From positions 1 to 63,989 of the forward strand of contig JAEWNJ010000136.1 of NCBI GenBank assembly GCA_023392795.1: a stretch of DNA of 63,989 nt. The letters run 5' to 3'. Position numbers and translations under genes: made by a program. Below are positions 18,079 through 27,300 of this stretch, one piece after another. The notes beneath the pieces were generated by a model, which was not told where the DNA came from, did no database searches, and worked only from the letters and a program-made list of their open reading frames with translations. The DNA is from Candidatus Cloacimonadota bacterium (GTDB lineage Bacteria; Cloacimonadota; Cloacimonadia; Cloacimonadales; Cloacimonadaceae). Position 1 is the stretch's first letter; each line of letters starts with the position of its first letter.

Positions 18079-18851
18079 TTGGACGGCCGTGAGATCAAAG
18101 CGTAAGCATTATGCAGATGGATGGATTCCTCATTTTCAGACTCTACGAAGAAACTAAGTATGCGAGTATCCTCCTGGAGCTTCAACGTGATCTCGCGCAC
18201 GACATCTTCCACAAACTTGGGGTTGTTATATGCCTTTTCGGTTACGTATTTCTCGTCCACACGCTTTAGTAGAGAGTATATCTCGCAAGATGCGGCTGAT
18301 TGGGCAAGTTCGATCAGTTCCTCCAGCCAGACGAATCCCTCGTAACTGACTTTGATGGTAATCCAGCTGCGTTGATTGTGAGCTCCGTATGAAGATATTT
18401 CTTTTGAACATGGGCAAAGTGATGTTACTGGGACCACGACTCCAATAAGGAGTTCAAAATCTTCCTTGAGCGACGCAGTAAATACGCAATCAAAGGTCAT
18501 GATGGATTCAATGCCGGATACAGGAGCCTTCATGGTCATGAAGTAGGGGAATTTGATATCGATGTATGCTGCTTCCGCCTTCAACGATGATTTTAACTCT
18601 GCCAAAAAGTCAGGGAGCTTTCCGATGATGGCTTCTGTATGATAGTGATGCAAGATCTCGATGAAGCGACTCATGTGAGTGCCACGCATGTGATGGGGTA
18701 GTTCTACGTAAATATTTAGATCGGCGACAGTGTGCTGAGTTCCCTTGGTGCGATCTTCCACGACTATGGGATAACGCAATCCTTTGACGCCCACTTTGTC
18801 GATCACAATGTTGCGGGGATCACTTTGGCTCTGTATATCTGGAATGTTCAT
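18075..18851 (-). CDS. folE2: GTP cyclohydrolase FolE2 (type IB)
   Basis: This enzyme converts GTP to dihydroneopterin triphosphate, the first step of folate and queuosine pathways. It belongs to the metal-flexible FolE2/MptA family. I chose ATG 18851 because the family begins with an NIPDIQSQSDPRN-type segment followed by VGVKGLRYP, and because this ATG overlaps the apbE stop (ATGA, 18848-18851). An in-frame codon at 18935 would lie deep inside apbE. Cys in the TSLCPCSKEISSYGAHNQR segment is the expected catalytic or metal site. The 258 residues fit the family. folA at 1.5 kb is a second folate gene in the window. Confidence 0.92.
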   Translation of the reverse strand: MNIPDIQSQSDPRNIVIDKVGVKGLRYPIVVEDRTKGTQHTVADLNIYVELPHHMRGTHMSRFIEILHHYHTEAIIGKLPDFLAELKSSLKAEAAYIDIKFPYFMTMKAPVSGIESIMTFDCVFTASLKEDFELLIGVVVPVTSLCPCSKEISSYGAHNQRSWITIKVSYEGFVWLEELIELAQSAASCEIYSLLKRVDEKYVTEKAYNNPKFVEDVVREITLKLQEDTRILSFFVESENEESIHLHNAYALISRPSK

Positions 18852-19852
18852 ATATTCTCGGTAAAGTCCAGTTCCTTCATCCCGGCTGATTTGAGAGACA
18901 CTATGGAATCTTCCTGAAGATAGTAGATCACGCAATTGGCCTGGCTTTGAGTGGTCACATATTCCAGAGCCTTATCCGGAGGCATCAGGAATAGCGCGGT
19001 GGAAAGACCATCCGCCCAAGCTGCAGAGGGGTGAAGCACAGTAACAGAGAATACATCCTCCATCGGATAGCCAGTATGCGCATTTATGATATGATGATAG
19101 CGGTGCTCACCAACCTCATAGTATTGCTGATAATCCCCGCTGGTGCCTACGCACATGTCATTAAGCCTGAAACTGGCAATGGTGTCGTCCACTTTCCGGG
19201 GGTGAGTGATGTACACTATGGGCTGCATCTTGTCGCCAAAGAAACAAATGGAGCTGCGGCTATTTATGAAACCGCGTTTCAAACCGAGCTCTTGCATGCG
19301 TTTGGAAACTTTATCGAAAATGTGGCCCTTCGCGATTGCGCCAAGAGTGATCTGCATTCCCGCCGGTTTGATGAGCTGATCTTTGGAATAGCGGATTTTA
19401 TCGAATCCCACCTTTAGGAGTGTTTCCTTGATCAGCATTGAATCGGGTGGAGTGGGCTGCTCGGCGTTAAAATCCCAGAGATCCCATACTGGCTTGATCG
19501 TAATATCGAAAGCACCGTCAGTAAGTTGGTAAAGACTATCGGCTATCACAAGCATCTCGTAAAGATCTGGATCCATGGGAAATACTTCCTCAGAGGATGA
19601 GTTTATCCGGGCAATCATGCTATTTGGATCGTATTCATCAAACTTCTTCTCAAACTCGGCTACATAGTCGAACATGGCCAGTATGTGCTGAGTGACACTT
19701 TTACTATTTGAGCTCCCGGATATCTCCACGATTGTATCCAATAGATAACGGCTATGGGTGTCGCTGAATTCACGGGTGACATACTGGTAAGCACCGTAGG
19801 CAATCACCAGGACTAAAATGATGAGAGATACTACTTCGCGGCGTGTCATCAT
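18848..19852 (-). CDS. apbE: FAD:protein FMN transferase ApbE
   Basis: This enzyme attaches FMN covalently to Thr/Ser of target flavoproteins such as Rnf or Nqr subunits. It has 334 residues with an N-terminal membrane anchor or uncleaved signal (about 8-24). TLGAIAKGHIFDKVSKRM near 170 matches the FAD-binding GAIAKG motif, and HHIINAHTGYP near 252 matches the HIxDPxTG region. C-terminal LSTALFLM also fits. No Rnf subunit gene is in this window. It overlaps both neighbours by ATGA. Confidence 0.9.
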   Translation of the reverse strand: MMTRREVVSLIILVLVIAYGAYQYVTREFSDTHSRYLLDTIVEISGSSNSKSVTQHILAMFDYVAEFEKKFDEYDPNSMIARINSSSEEVFPMDPDLYEMLVIADSLYQLTDGAFDITIKPVWDLWDFNAEQPTPPDSMLIKETLLKVGFDKIRYSKDQLIKPAGMQITLGAIAKGHIFDKVSKRMQELGLKRGFINSRSSICFFGDKMQPIVYITHPRKVDDTIASFRLNDMCVGTSGDYQQYYEVGEHRYHHIINAHTGYPMEDVFSVTVLHPSAAWADGLSTALFLMPPDKALEYVTTQSQANCVIYYLQEDSIVSLKSAGMKELDFTENI

Positions 19853-20640
19853 ACTATCCTGTATTCCAGCAGTTCAAACTCGATGAGCTTGAGCGTATAG
19901 TCTCTTACCGCGAAATAACTTAGCGGAAGAGTGAATAAAAGAGGGAAGATCGCCAGCCCGAAAGCCAAAAGGTTCAATACAGATAGTACCAGAGAAAGCA
20001 GATAGATGTTCCATCTCACATCATGGAAATGACGGTAGGACTTTGCTATGGCTTTGAACGGGCTGAGCCCTTGAGTTTCAATCAGCACAGGGGCAGGAAG
20101 CACGATGGCTATCCAGTAATTCAGCAGAACAATCCACACCAAACGTAGGATGGGATCGCTGGCAAAGCCGGGCAAACCGAAACATACTACGTGGACAAGC
20201 GCAAAGAAGAGAGCATTGATCAAGCTGAAAACGAAGTACCGCCCATAGGAGCTGAAAACGGTGGTGAGGGAGACACGTTTCAAGCTGTAACTCTGATGGG
20301 AATCGAACAGGCTAAATGGGATTAAAACAAAAGGCAGGAAGATGCTGAACAATACAGACTTGATAAGCAGGTTCAATAAATACTGTATATCGTTCATGTT
20401 TTCAAGCGATATCACGAAAGACAGGATGTAGGTGATGGCTGCCATGGGTATGATTCCCAGGATGATGGACAGCCCGGAAACGGGGACGAATTCGGACCAA
20501 TGCCCGGACAGGCTACTCCAGGTATTCTTCAGTACTGGCATAGATGCCAGGTCGGTTTTAACGGCAGGACTTTGGCTGCCACACGATACACACCAAAGAT
20601 CATGGGCTGCGAGTCTGGCATTGCATTTCTTACAACGCAT
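19849..20640 (-). CDS. Zinc-ribbon polytopic membrane protein of unknown function
   Basis: This 263-residue protein starts with a small zinc ribbon (Cys3, Cys6, Cys17, Cys20). It continues as an integral membrane protein with about five to six hydrophobic segments (roughly 50-75, 85-110, 135-160, 160-185, 205-235). I do not recognise a function; zinc ribbon plus helical membrane bundle is a common shape of uncharacterised bacterial proteins. I chose ATG 20640 because AGGAG (20646-20650) lies five bases upstream; an in-frame GTG at 20646 would overlap that site. It lies between nrdJ and apbE in a tight operon. Confidence 0.65.
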   Translation of the reverse strand: MRCKKCNARLAAHDLWCVSCGSQSPAVKTDLASMPVLKNTWSSLSGHWSEFVPVSGLSIILGIIPMAAITYILSFVISLENMNDIQYLLNLLIKSVLFSIFLPFVLIPFSLFDSHQSYSLKRVSLTTVFSSYGRYFVFSLINALFFALVHVVCFGLPGFASDPILRLVWIVLLNYWIAIVLPAPVLIETQGLSPFKAIAKSYRHFHDVRWNIYLLSLVLSVLNLLAFGLAIFPLLFTLPLSYFAVRDYTLKLIEFELLEYRIV

Positions 20641-20649
20641 TGGCACTCC

Positions 20650-22911
20650 TTAACATTTGGACCATCCGCAAGATGGGCATTTGAGACAACCTTCCAGGTG
20701 CTCAATCGTACTCCCACAATCCGGACACAAGGCCGGACTGGTCTTTCTCCTATCATCCGGAGCATTGACTTCCGGGGATGGATATATCTTGAAACTCTTG
20801 ATTTCACCGTCAGCATGTAGGGACAGGAACTGCTCCAGGGCTTGGCCGACAGCATCTCCGCAAGAAGTGATCATCTTGCCTTTGTACCACATGGGAGATT
20901 GGCAACGAATGCCCTTCAACTGACGAATGATGGATTCTATTTTTATGGATGAACGCAGGGCGAGCGAAGAAAGCCTGGCAATGGCTTCCAATTGAGCAGA
21001 AGCGCAACCGCCTACCTTACCCATTTGCACAAAGACTTCGCAGGCTCCGTGAGCATCGGTATTTATGGTGACATACATGTGCCCACAACCAGTTTCCAGG
21101 CGTTGGGTAACTCCATGAGTAATCTCAGGACGCTGTCTGGGGGCCACTTTCTTGTCCGAAGCTGGCGCTGGAGAAGCGTCTTGACCGGAGCCGACTGAGA
21201 GCACTTGATTCTCTCTGCTTCCATCCCGATAAACAGTCAATCCTTTACAGCCAAGCTGATAAGCCAGTTCATATGCAGTCTGAATGTCACTGACTGTGGC
21301 GCTGCCGGGGAAATTGATGGTCTTACTTACTGCGTTGTCGGTGAACTTTTGGAAAGCTGCCTGCATCCTGATATGCCACCCTGGATCAATATCATGCGCA
21401 CTTTGGAAAATACCTGCCAGTTCATCTGGGATATCAGCAATATGAGCGACACTGCCGGTCTGACTCACTTCTTCCAATAGCTCCTGGGTCAGCATGCCCC
21501 ATTCTTCCAGAGCAGCCTCAAACCATTTATTCACATATAGCAGTTTCTCTGTATCCATGACATTCTTTACGTAAACCAAAGAGAACTGCGGCTCGATTCC
21601 GCTGGAAGTATCCGCGATCATGGAGATCGTTCCGGTGGGAGCAATCGTGGTGTGAGTTGCGTTTCGGATACCACTGTTTTGGATGTCCTTGATAAGTTTA
21701 TCCCAGTCGCAGTATTTACCTGTACGCTGCAGAGTCCCCTTGGCATAGATGCTTTCAGGGAAATTGGGGAAGCTGCCTTTGAGCTTAGCTAGCTCCATGC
21801 TACGGTTCTTTGCTTCAAAATCAATCACTTCCATCACGTGTTCTGCCAGTTCAACCGCTTCATGGCTCATGTAAGGTATTTTTAACTGATAGAGGAGATC
21901 TGCCCAACCCATGATGCCAAGTCCGATCTTGCGGTTTCCTTTTGCCATTTCATCAATCTGGGGTAATGGAAACTTGGATTGGTCAATCACAGAATCCAGG
22001 AAATCCACGCTGTCTCTAACCACTCCCTTTAGCAGAGACCAATTGAGATCATCGTTATCGACCATCTGAGCCAGATTGATCGAGCCCAGATTGCATGCTT
22101 CATTTGGCAATAGAGGCTGCTCTCCGCAGGGATTGGTGGATTCGATTTGCCCCAGGGCGGGTGTGGGATTTGCCGCATTGATCCGATCCAGGAATACGAT
22201 CCCCGGTTCTCCGTTTTGATGAGCCATCTGCACGATAAGATCAAAGACCTTACGGGCATTGAGTTTTCCCGCCACTTCCCTGGTATGTGGGGAGATCAGC
22301 TCATAATCGTCATCAGTGGCTACAGCTTTCATAAACTCCTCAGTAAGCCCCACACTGATGTTAAAGTTAGTCAGATCGCTGGTATTTTGCTTGCACACGA
22401 TGAAATCCAGGATTTGAGGATGATCCACATTCAAGATGGCCATGTTTGCACCCCGACGTGTGCCACCCTGTTTTACTGCATCAGTGGCTGCATTAAAGAC
22501 TTTTAGAAAAGAGATGGGGCCGCTGGATACGCCATTGGTGGAACGTACTCTGGCATTGGCCTCTCGCAAGCGACTGAAGGAGAAACCGGTACCCCCACCA
22601 CTCTTGTGAATGAGTGCAGCATTCTTGATGGATTCGAAGATACTTTCCATGCTATCTTCGATGGGTAGAACAAAGCAAGCGGATAGCTGCTGAAGATCGC
22701 CGCCGGCATTCATCAGGGTGGGAGAATTAGGTAAGAAATGACCGCTATCCAGCAGGGCATAATACTTCTCAAAGAGAGCTTCATCGCCCCCGGAAATATT
22801 ACGTGCCACACGATTTATCATCGCAGGCCAATCTTCAATGCATTCACCTGCGGCGTTTTTGGCAAAATACCTCTTTTCCAGTACGACGAGTGCGTTTTCA
22901 CTTAAATGCAT
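20650..22911 (-). CDS. nrdJ: Adenosylcobalamin-dependent ribonucleotide reductase (class II)
   Basis: This enzyme reduces ribonucleotides to deoxyribonucleotides with adenosylcobalamin as radical generator, so it does not need oxygen. It has 753 residues. Landmarks are LPNSPTLMNAG near 60-70, redox Cys79 in LSACFVLP, and the thiyl-radical Cys near 262 in STNPCGEQPLLP. Also present are NLGSINL, an APTGTIS loop near 430, and a C-terminal zinc ribbon with CPDC and CPSC pairs after about 725 that delivers electrons. No cobalamin riboswitch precedes it; the kce stop codon is outside its start by nine bases on the same strand. It is consistent with an anaerobe that also uses B12-dependent mutases. 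Confidence 0.93.
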   Translation of the reverse strand: MHLSENALVVLEKRYFAKNAAGECIEDWPAMINRVARNISGGDEALFEKYYALLDSGHFLPNSPTLMNAGGDLQQLSACFVLPIEDSMESIFESIKNAALIHKSGGGTGFSFSRLREANARVRSTNGVSSGPISFLKVFNAATDAVKQGGTRRGANMAILNVDHPQILDFIVCKQNTSDLTNFNISVGLTEEFMKAVATDDDYELISPHTREVAGKLNARKVFDLIVQMAHQNGEPGIVFLDRINAANPTPALGQIESTNPCGEQPLLPNEACNLGSINLAQMVDNDDLNWSLLKGVVRDSVDFLDSVIDQSKFPLPQIDEMAKGNRKIGLGIMGWADLLYQLKIPYMSHEAVELAEHVMEVIDFEAKNRSMELAKLKGSFPNFPESIYAKGTLQRTGKYCDWDKLIKDIQNSGIRNATHTTIAPTGTISMIADTSSGIEPQFSLVYVKNVMDTEKLLYVNKWFEAALEEWGMLTQELLEEVSQTGSVAHIADIPDELAGIFQSAHDIDPGWHIRMQAAFQKFTDNAVSKTINFPGSATVSDIQTAYELAYQLGCKGLTVYRDGSRENQVLSVGSGQDASPAPASDKKVAPRQRPEITHGVTQRLETGCGHMYVTINTDAHGACEVFVQMGKVGGCASAQLEAIARLSSLALRSSIKIESIIRQLKGIRCQSPMWYKGKMITSCGDAVGQALEQFLSLHADGEIKSFKIYPSPEVNAPDDRRKTSPALCPDCGSTIEHLEGCLKCPSCGWSKC

Positions 22912-22920
22912 GTCATGCCC

Positions 22921-23754
22921 TCATTTGGCTGGTAAAGCCAGGATCTCGCGCGCCTGCTGCGGAGTGGCAATCGGACGACCGATCTCGGTGGCGATGCGAG
23001 CCAGACGGGCTACCAATTGAGCGTTGGATTCAGCGACTACTCCTTTGTGATAAAAGATGTTATCTTCAAAACCAGAACGGATATGACCTCCGGTAACCAT
23101 CGCCATCATTGAAGTGGGAATATGCCATCTCCCGATGCCGGCAACCGCCCATGTGGCTGTAGGGATTTCCTCTGCCAGATGCTCAATCATGTACAGCAAG
23201 TTCTTCGGTTTTCCACTCATACCCCCGGGCACTCCCAGGACAAACTGGATATGCAGGGGACTATGGGTGATGATGCCTTTCTTGACCAGACGAGCCACCA
23301 CATCGATCATGCCGGATTCATATACCTCCACCTCCGGGACTACATTGTATTCCTTAAAGGCTTCAGCTAAGCGAATGATATCCTTTGGGTGATTCACGAA
23401 GATATCATCCCCAAAGTTTAAAGTCCCGGCGTTTAAGGTGCCCATATCGGGTTTCAATGATAGCGGGGCCAGGCGCTTTTCAAAAGCTTCGCCAACTGCG
23501 CCCCCTGTGCTGATCTGAATGATGACTTCGGGTACTGCAGCCCGGATGGCTTCGATGGAATCCTTAAAGCGTTCCAGGCGCTGAGTGGGGCTGCCGTCAT
23601 CTTCTCTCACATGGAGATGAATCACTCTTGCTCCTGCCTCAAAGCAGGCCTTTGCCTCAAGAGCTTGTTCTTCTGGTGTAATGGGAAGATTCGGTTGGTC
23701 TTTACGGGTAGTTTCGGCCCCCGTGATTGCCGCGGTCAAGATGATCGGGTTCAT
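22921..23754 (-). CDS. kce: 3-keto-5-aminohexanoate cleavage enzyme
   Basis: This Zn-dependent enzyme of lysine fermentation condenses 3-keto-5-aminohexanoate with acetyl-CoA to give acetoacetate and 3-aminobutyryl-CoA. It has a TIM-barrel fold of the BKACE family and 277 residues. The Zn ligands His46, His48 and Glu230 and the catalytic Arg226 and Asp231 fall at the same numbers as in the structurally studied Cloacimonas enzyme, as I recall. The whole chain looks very close to that protein. AGAGGA precedes the ATG. Unusually, the other lysine-fermentation genes are not adjacent; it sits between murI and nrdJ. BKACE members have varied substrates, but the match favours the lysine enzyme. Confidence 0.9.
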   Translation of the reverse strand: MNPIILTAAITGAETTRKDQPNLPITPEEQALEAKACFEAGARVIHLHVREDDGSPTQRLERFKDSIEAIRAAVPEVIIQISTGGAVGEAFEKRLAPLSLKPDMGTLNAGTLNFGDDIFVNHPKDIIRLAEAFKEYNVVPEVEVYESGMIDVVARLVKKGIITHSPLHIQFVLGVPGGMSGKPKNLLYMIEHLAEEIPTATWAVAGIGRWHIPTSMMAMVTGGHIRSGFEDNIFYHKGVVAESNAQLVARLARIATEIGRPIATPQQAREILALPAK

Positions 23755-23782
23755 AATAATCCTCTATATTCTATATTATTTA

Positions 23783-24586
23783 TTAGTCAATGAACCAGCT
23801 CTCAAAGAGTCGGACCCTTTTTAAGCTGCCTGGCGTAGTGGATAGGATCCTGGCTGCCAGAGCGGAAAACTTCTGTTCGTTATCACTTACAAAAAAGCTA
23901 TCCTTGCCAGGACGTCCATCGTGTTCGGCCGGGATCAACATGCCCAGATAACGGGCAATTGCTTCAGCGCTATCCACGAGGTTAACGTTCTGACCAAGGA
24001 CACTTTTAATGGTTTCTGCCAGAAGGGGATAATGAGTGCATCCCAATACTAGCGTGTCAATATCAAGATCAAGTAGTTCCCTGAGATAGGTATGGGCTAC
24101 TTCACGGGCAATGGGGTGATCCTGCCAGCCTTCTTCCACTATGGGCACGAATAGGGGACAGGCATAGGAATAAACTTCGGTAGTGGGGACCAGTGCCTTG
24201 ATGGCTTTGGAGTATGCCTCGCTTCGGACGGTGCCCTCGGTTCCAATAACCCCGATGCGCCCGTTTTTGGTGGAACTTACAGCCACTTCGCTACCGGGAT
24301 CAATCACTCCAATGATCGGAATATCGGTCAGATTCCGCAAAGCATCGAGGGCTACAGCGGAGGAGGTGTTACAGGCCACGATAAGGGTTTTGATCCCTTG
24401 TTGAAGGAGGAAACGGGCATTCTGCACGGAGTAATCAATGATCGTATTTGGAGATTTGGGGCCGTAGGGCACCCTTGCAGTATCTCCAAAATAGATCAGA
24501 TCCTCTTCCGGAAAGGCATTCCTGATGGCCCTGTAAACCGTGAGACCGCCAACTCCGGAGTCGAATATGCCAATGGGCTTCTTCAT
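23783..24586 (-). CDS. murI: Glutamate racemase
   Basis: This enzyme interconverts L- and D-glutamate for peptidoglycan synthesis. It has 267 residues, the usual size. The two catalytic cysteines are Cys72 in ACNTSSAVAL and Cys183 in LGCTHYPLL. The opening IGIFDSGVGGLTV is typical. It overlaps the rnr stop by ATGA (24583-24586), so it is translated with RNase R. Twenty-eight AT-rich bases separate it from kce. Confidence 0.94.
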   Translation of the reverse strand: MKKPIGIFDSGVGGLTVYRAIRNAFPEEDLIYFGDTARVPYGPKSPNTIIDYSVQNARFLLQQGIKTLIVACNTSSAVALDALRNLTDIPIIGVIDPGSEVAVSSTKNGRIGVIGTEGTVRSEAYSKAIKALVPTTEVYSYACPLFVPIVEEGWQDHPIAREVAHTYLRELLDLDIDTLVLGCTHYPLLAETIKSVLGQNVNLVDSAEAIARYLGMLIPAEHDGRPGKDSFFVSDNEQKFSALAARILSTTPGSLKRVRLFESWFID

Positions 24587-26853
24587 CTTCTCCTTCCTGA
24601 TTTATTCGCTTTGCTGGCAATTTTTCCATGGCTGTGTTTAGCGTCAACTCTTATTCTTGGCTTCCTGGCTTTAGCCTGTCTCTGAACCCGGTGATAGTGC
24701 TTATGATCATCGACTTCTCCGGTGAGTTCCAGATAGATATCGTCACTAACCTCCATGATGCGTACTTTTAGGGTATCGAGCAGTTCAAAGGATTCATTAT
24801 TGACTGGGTTTACATGGCGCATTGCCCAATCCTGATACTCCCATTTTCCGCGTCCAAACTGATCTTTCTTAAGCACTGCAGAGACCGGCATTTCGTTCAG
24901 CCTTACGATTACTCCACTGCTATTTGCAGAAATGACCAATCCGGAATAGGCTTCACCGATCTTATCCTTCATGTATGTAGCGCTATAAACTCTTTCGATG
25001 TCTCGTTCCGCCGAGTCAGCCTGTAGCTCCTGCTCAGAAGCCACTGCTGCCCAATGTTTCACCAATTGCATCGTGGGCTTGTCCTTCTCGCTACCAAGAA
25101 CATACACCTTGCACAAGTGATGGATTACCAGATCGCATAAGCGGCGAATGGGACTGGTAAAGTGAGTATAGTTCTCCAGTGCCAGGCCAAAGTGACGAAT
25201 ATGCTGAGTGGAGTACTTGGCCTTTTTCATACTACGCAGGATGATACGATCAAAGACCCGATGATAATCATGATCGGGGAGTGAATCCAACAAGCGCTGA
25301 ACGCTTCGGTTCATATCTTCCTGCTCGAGGTAACCAATGCCATAGAAGCTCAGTGTCTCGATCAGTTTATCGATCTTTCGCTGATCAGGATCTTCATGGA
25401 TGCGATATATGGAATATGGTGCTTTGTGAGATAATAACGCTGCAGTATATTCATTTGCCACCAGCATGCAGTTTTCAATCAACTTGTGGCTTTCAGTTTC
25501 TTCGGCGATGCCCAAGTGATGAACAAATCCCTCAGCATCATATTCATACTCAATCTCTGGTAAATCGAAGAATATGTAGCCGGCATCTTTACGAATGCGG
25601 CTGAGCTGACGCGAAAGTAAGCGAGCTTCCTGCAGAGCCTGCACCAGGGCATCCGAGAGCTCATGATTCTTGCCCTCAAATAGATCATCTACTTCTTCGT
25701 AAGCCAGGCGTGCATCGGATCTGATCACACTCTCATATATGCTCTGATGGATAACTTTGCCATTGAAGTCGAAATCCGTCTCCACGGTCATGCAAAGCTT
25801 GTCCTCATCTGGACGCAAACTACATATAAGATTGGATAGCCTTTCCGGGATCATGGGGATTACTTTTTTAGGGAAGTAAAAGCTGTTCCCTCTGCGTGAG
25901 GCTTCCTGGAAGGTCAGGCTCGAAAAAGGCAGATAGTGAGCCACATCAGCTATGTGCACCCAGAGCTTCCATCCCTTGTCATTCCTGATGATTGAGATGG
26001 CATCGTCGAAATCCTTGGCTGAAGCGGGGTCAATAGTAAAAGTGAAGAGTTTGCGGAGATCTTTGCGCTTTGCGATATCGACCTGGCTGGGGCTTTCTCT
26101 GAGTTGCATCACTTCAGCAAGCACTTCATCGGGAAACTCGAGGGGAAGGTTGTATTGCCGGATCACAGCTAGTAACTCTACTTGAGGGTCACCGGATTTC
26201 CCCAGGATTTCTGTAATGTTCCCTCTGGGCATCTTTCCTTCCAGTTGTAATCCCCAGTTTGTAACGCTTAGGATCACTTTTTGTCCAGGTTCAGCACCCC
26301 CCAGATCGTTAATCTCAAACCAATTGTGGATCTTGGGATTGGAGGCTACGAAGATCCAACGGTTCTTTACTTTGGCAACATCACCGGGAATCTGTGTGTT
26401 TGCTCGCTGCACAATTCGTCTCACGATCCCATAATCACCCCGGCCTTTACGCACATGTGGTTCGATCAGAACCTTATCTCCATGATACGCGTTCAGAGTG
26501 TCTTCACTATCCACAAAGAAATCTCTGTCGGCTGCGCGCACAAAGGCAAAAGAGCGATCGCGGGACAACGACGTGGCATCAAAGATACCCTCTATCAGTT
26601 TGGCATCAGTTCTTTCTTTCTCGGGGGATGGGGAAGAGGGGGGGGGAACCTGCCTTTGTTCTTGCAGGCGATATCGCTTCTTCTCTTTCACAATCTTCCC
26701 TTCCAGACAAGCCTGAGCAAGATACTGACTCACAGATTGCTTGTTCTTCTTAGTAGATCCCACCTTTACACATATCTCACTATATGTGAGTCCATTAGGA
26801 TGCACATGTGAGAGTAGATCTAATATTCTACCTTCTATATTACTGTTATCCAT
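24583..26853 (-). CDS. rnr: Ribonuclease R
   Basis: This is a processive 3'-5' exoribonuclease of the RNase II/R family, 756 residues long. It has an N-terminal winged helix (about 1-65), a low-complexity Pro/Ser linker, cold-shock-like OB domains (about 85-230), and the RNB catalytic domain with the metal-binding DPASAKDFDDAISI segment near 278. An S1 domain near 640-715 (SGLVISANSSGVIVRL) and a basic C-terminal tail follow. The linker is encoded over a run of nine G on the plus strand (26638-26646), a possible slippage or base-calling weak spot; the frame is intact as given. It overlaps murI by ATGA. Confidence 0.93.
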   Translation of the reverse strand: MDNSNIEGRILDLLSHVHPNGLTYSEICVKVGSTKKNKQSVSQYLAQACLEGKIVKEKKRYRLQEQRQVPPPSSPSPEKERTDAKLIEGIFDATSLSRDRSFAFVRAADRDFFVDSEDTLNAYHGDKVLIEPHVRKGRGDYGIVRRIVQRANTQIPGDVAKVKNRWIFVASNPKIHNWFEINDLGGAEPGQKVILSVTNWGLQLEGKMPRGNITEILGKSGDPQVELLAVIRQYNLPLEFPDEVLAEVMQLRESPSQVDIAKRKDLRKLFTFTIDPASAKDFDDAISIIRNDKGWKLWVHIADVAHYLPFSSLTFQEASRRGNSFYFPKKVIPMIPERLSNLICSLRPDEDKLCMTVETDFDFNGKVIHQSIYESVIRSDARLAYEEVDDLFEGKNHELSDALVQALQEARLLSRQLSRIRKDAGYIFFDLPEIEYEYDAEGFVHHLGIAEETESHKLIENCMLVANEYTAALLSHKAPYSIYRIHEDPDQRKIDKLIETLSFYGIGYLEQEDMNRSVQRLLDSLPDHDYHRVFDRIILRSMKKAKYSTQHIRHFGLALENYTHFTSPIRRLCDLVIHHLCKVYVLGSEKDKPTMQLVKHWAAVASEQELQADSAERDIERVYSATYMKDKIGEAYSGLVISANSSGVIVRLNEMPVSAVLKKDQFGRGKWEYQDWAMRHVNPVNNESFELLDTLKVRIMEVSDDIYLELTGEVDDHKHYHRVQRQAKARKPRIRVDAKHSHGKIASKANKSGRRR

Positions 26854-26862
26854 ATTGATACC

Positions 26863-27300
26863 TTAGTATTCCTTACCTATCTTCTCTCTAAGCAGTTCCA
26901 TCAATGCAGACTCCTCTTCACGCGTCTTGCTAAAGCGCAGGCTCTGTCCCCTGAAAGGATCAAGCCTACGGGGAAGCTTAAAAGTGGAAAGCATTACACC
27001 ATACTTGTCCTTGTAAAAGCAACCGAACTGCGAATATGGTCGGCTTATCTTGATAAATGCGTAGTACACTACTATCTCAGTCTCATAAATCATATACTCT
27101 GTTTGTATGAAGTAAGGCAGCAGATTGCCAATCACCAGGATCATTCCCCCAAAATAGAATAGTGGCATATTCCATGATATTATCGTGAGCCTGAATAGCA
27201 ACACTGATAACAACAACAGGAACGAAATGAGGAACAGCGAATGAACTGGGCGTTCCACAAAAGGCCAGGACCGCCAACTTAGTAATGGTTCACGCGACAT
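26863..27300 (-). CDS. Small membrane protein, PH-like, unknown function
   Basis: This 145-residue protein has two adjacent N-terminal membrane helices (about 20-65) followed by a soluble domain of beta strands (YMIYETEIVVYYAF) and a C-terminal helix. The shape resembles small bacterial PH-domain membrane proteins, but I cannot assign a family with certainty. I chose ATG 27300, which has GGGAG about ten bases upstream; a TTG at 27309 would be too close to that site. It overlaps the yicC stop region (27290-27300) and precedes rnr by nine bases. Confidence 0.6.
   Translation of the reverse strand: MSREPLLSWRSWPFVERPVHSLFLISFLLLLSVLLFRLTIISWNMPLFYFGGMILVIGNLLPYFIQTEYMIYETEIVVYYAFIKISRPYSQFGCFYKDKYGVMLSTFKLPRRLDPFRGQSLRFSKTREEESALMELLREKIGKEY

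Noticed and set aside
22912..22920. Possible cobalamin riboswitch before nrdJ
   Set aside because: Only nine bases separate kce and nrdJ; there is no room for a riboswitch and none is visible upstream of kce.
26281..26811. A 176-codon open frame on the plus strand
   Set aside because: It is antisense to rnr; low-complexity Gly run arises from the poly-G tract.
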